From positions 1 to 5,418 of the forward strand of contig JAGONL010000055.1 in assembly GCA_017993025.1 (NCBI GenBank): DNA of 5,418 nucleotides, in the 5' to 3' direction. This document shows positions 5,131 to 5,418 of the stretch, piece after piece. The position numbers and the translations under genes are program-made. The stretch's first letter is position 1, and each line of letters begins with the position of its first letter. The notes beneath the pieces are model-generated. The model did not search any database and had not been told where the DNA came from. It saw only the letters and a program-made list of their open reading frames with translations. This DNA is from Candidatus Saccharimonadota bacterium. GTDB taxonomy: Bacteria; Patescibacteriota; Saccharimonadia; Saccharimonadales; SZUA-47.

Positions 5131-5418
5131 ACTTCTGCATAGTTGAGAGCAAAATGCTTTTAGCAGAAATATAAAAACAACAAAACAAAATTGCGAGAGA
5201 AAGGTCTGGACGACCTATGTCTGTAAAGATTAAATTTGTACCGTCACGGCAGACTAAAATTGCCGTAACTGTTCGACGTGCGCGGTGGCAGCAGTTTTTA
5301 ACTTATTAACGCTACGCTTCTGAGGACAACCTACGGTTTTCTCAGTGCGTGCCGGGCGCGGAATAAATCCGTCGCTCGGACTACTCTTTCCCTAAGCTAC
5401 AAAGCTACAGAGGGCTTT
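5131..5418 (+). ncRNA. Structured RNA or long structured leader, unidentified, continuing beyond the window
   Basis: From the predicted start, the transcript folds repeatedly. TTCTGC/GCAGAA (5133-5138 with 5163-5168) encloses GAGAGC/GCTTTT. A single-stranded A/C-rich spacer (about 5170-5190) follows, then AGGTC/GACCT (5202-5216) and ACGGCA/TGCCGT (about 5247-5268). A long stem of about 17 pairs with small bulges spans 5311-5352 around a TAC loop, and a 10-pair stem with one bulge spans 5353-5378 around ATAAA. At the edge AAAGCT/GGCTTT could begin a terminator hairpin. Base composition from about 5195 is GC-richer than its surroundings, typical of stable RNA in AT-rich genomes. I checked mentally for tmRNA, RNase P RNA, SRP RNA, rRNA, T-box and tRNA signatures and saw none that hold. 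With no long open frame on either strand, this 386-base gap (5033-5418) is best described as promoter plus structured RNA; identity is open. Confidence 0.5.
5217..5309 (+). CDS. Possible short leader peptide, 30 codons
   Basis: ATG at 5217 opens a 30-codon frame ending in TAA at 5307-5309, preceded by a purine-rich GAGAGAAAGG (5195-5204), a plausible Shine-Dalgarno region 12 bases upstream. The peptide is basic (starting MSVKIKFVPSRQTK, with RRARWQQ near its end) and matches no family I know. The stop falls two bases before the long hairpin at 5311-5352, the geometry seen in leader-peptide attenuators. It may equally be a chance frame in a structured RNA. Confidence 0.25.
   Translation: MSVKIKFVPSRQTKIAVTVRRARWQQFLTY

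Noticed and set aside
5195..5418. Possible RNase P RNA: GAGAGAAAGGTCTGGAC near 5195 and ACAGAGGGCTTT at the edge faintly resemble conserved P4 strands
   Set aside because: The exact GAGGAAAGTCC core and the GGTAAGAG-type specificity-domain motifs are absent, and the P4 pairing does not form cleanly. A covariance-model search would be needed to revive it.
5298..5418. prfB-like programmed +1 frameshift at TAT TAA C
   Set aside because: There is no Shine-Dalgarno-like spur just before the stop, the stop is TAA rather than TGA, and the downstream peptide does not resemble release factor 2.
1..5418. CRISPR arrays, insertion sequences, tRNA or rRNA genes
   Set aside because: No regularly spaced direct repeats, transposase-like proteins with flanking inverted repeats, cloverleaf sequences or rRNA signature sequences were seen.

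Overview
The window comes from an AT-rich bacterial genome with tightly packed genes. Standard-code genes with Shine-Dalgarno sites, a terminator-type cobalamin riboswitch and bacterial sigma-70-like promoters indicate a bacterium. The overall style (compact, salvage-oriented gene set, several orphan proteins) would fit a Patescibacteria/CPR lineage such as Saccharibacteria. That placement is an inference from impression only; no taxonomic marker gene is present.

Layout. Bases 1-191 hold the last 62 codons of an unrecognised + strand gene. It converges on a minus-strand gene for an unrecognised soluble 351-residue protein (203-1258). The gap at 1259-1527 carries the key control element: a cobalamin (B12) riboswitch (about 1300-1450), a Rho-independent terminator (1465-1488) and a strong Shine-Dalgarno site. 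Four + strand genes follow close together: a membrane-anchored DUF4430 (transcobalamin-like) protein (1528-1947), a DUF6580 membrane protein resembling an ECF transporter substrate-binding component (1954-2502), a 51-residue cysteine-rich zinc-ribbon-like protein (2536-2691), and a NadD-type nucleotidyltransferase (2688-3335) that overlaps it by four bases. The convergent minus-strand gene for a CPA2/Kef-type cation/proton antiporter with a C-terminal TrkA-N/RCK domain (3332-5032) overlaps the nadD stop codon.

The right end (5033-5418) holds no long gene. It has a good sigma-70 promoter reading rightward, followed by a GC-richer stretch that folds into several consecutive hairpins and contains a 30-codon open frame. 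It is either an unidentified structured RNA or a long leader for a gene beyond the window.

Functional reading. The most interesting part is the B12-controlled operon. An extracellular, membrane-tethered transcobalamin-like domain could capture corrinoid and hand it to the DUF6580 S-component-like protein. Nothing in the window encodes the classical BtuB or BtuFCD parts or the ECF energising subunits, so these would have to be supplied elsewhere. The small Cys/His protein and the NadD-like enzyme are plausibly co-transcribed, but their link to B12 is unexplained.
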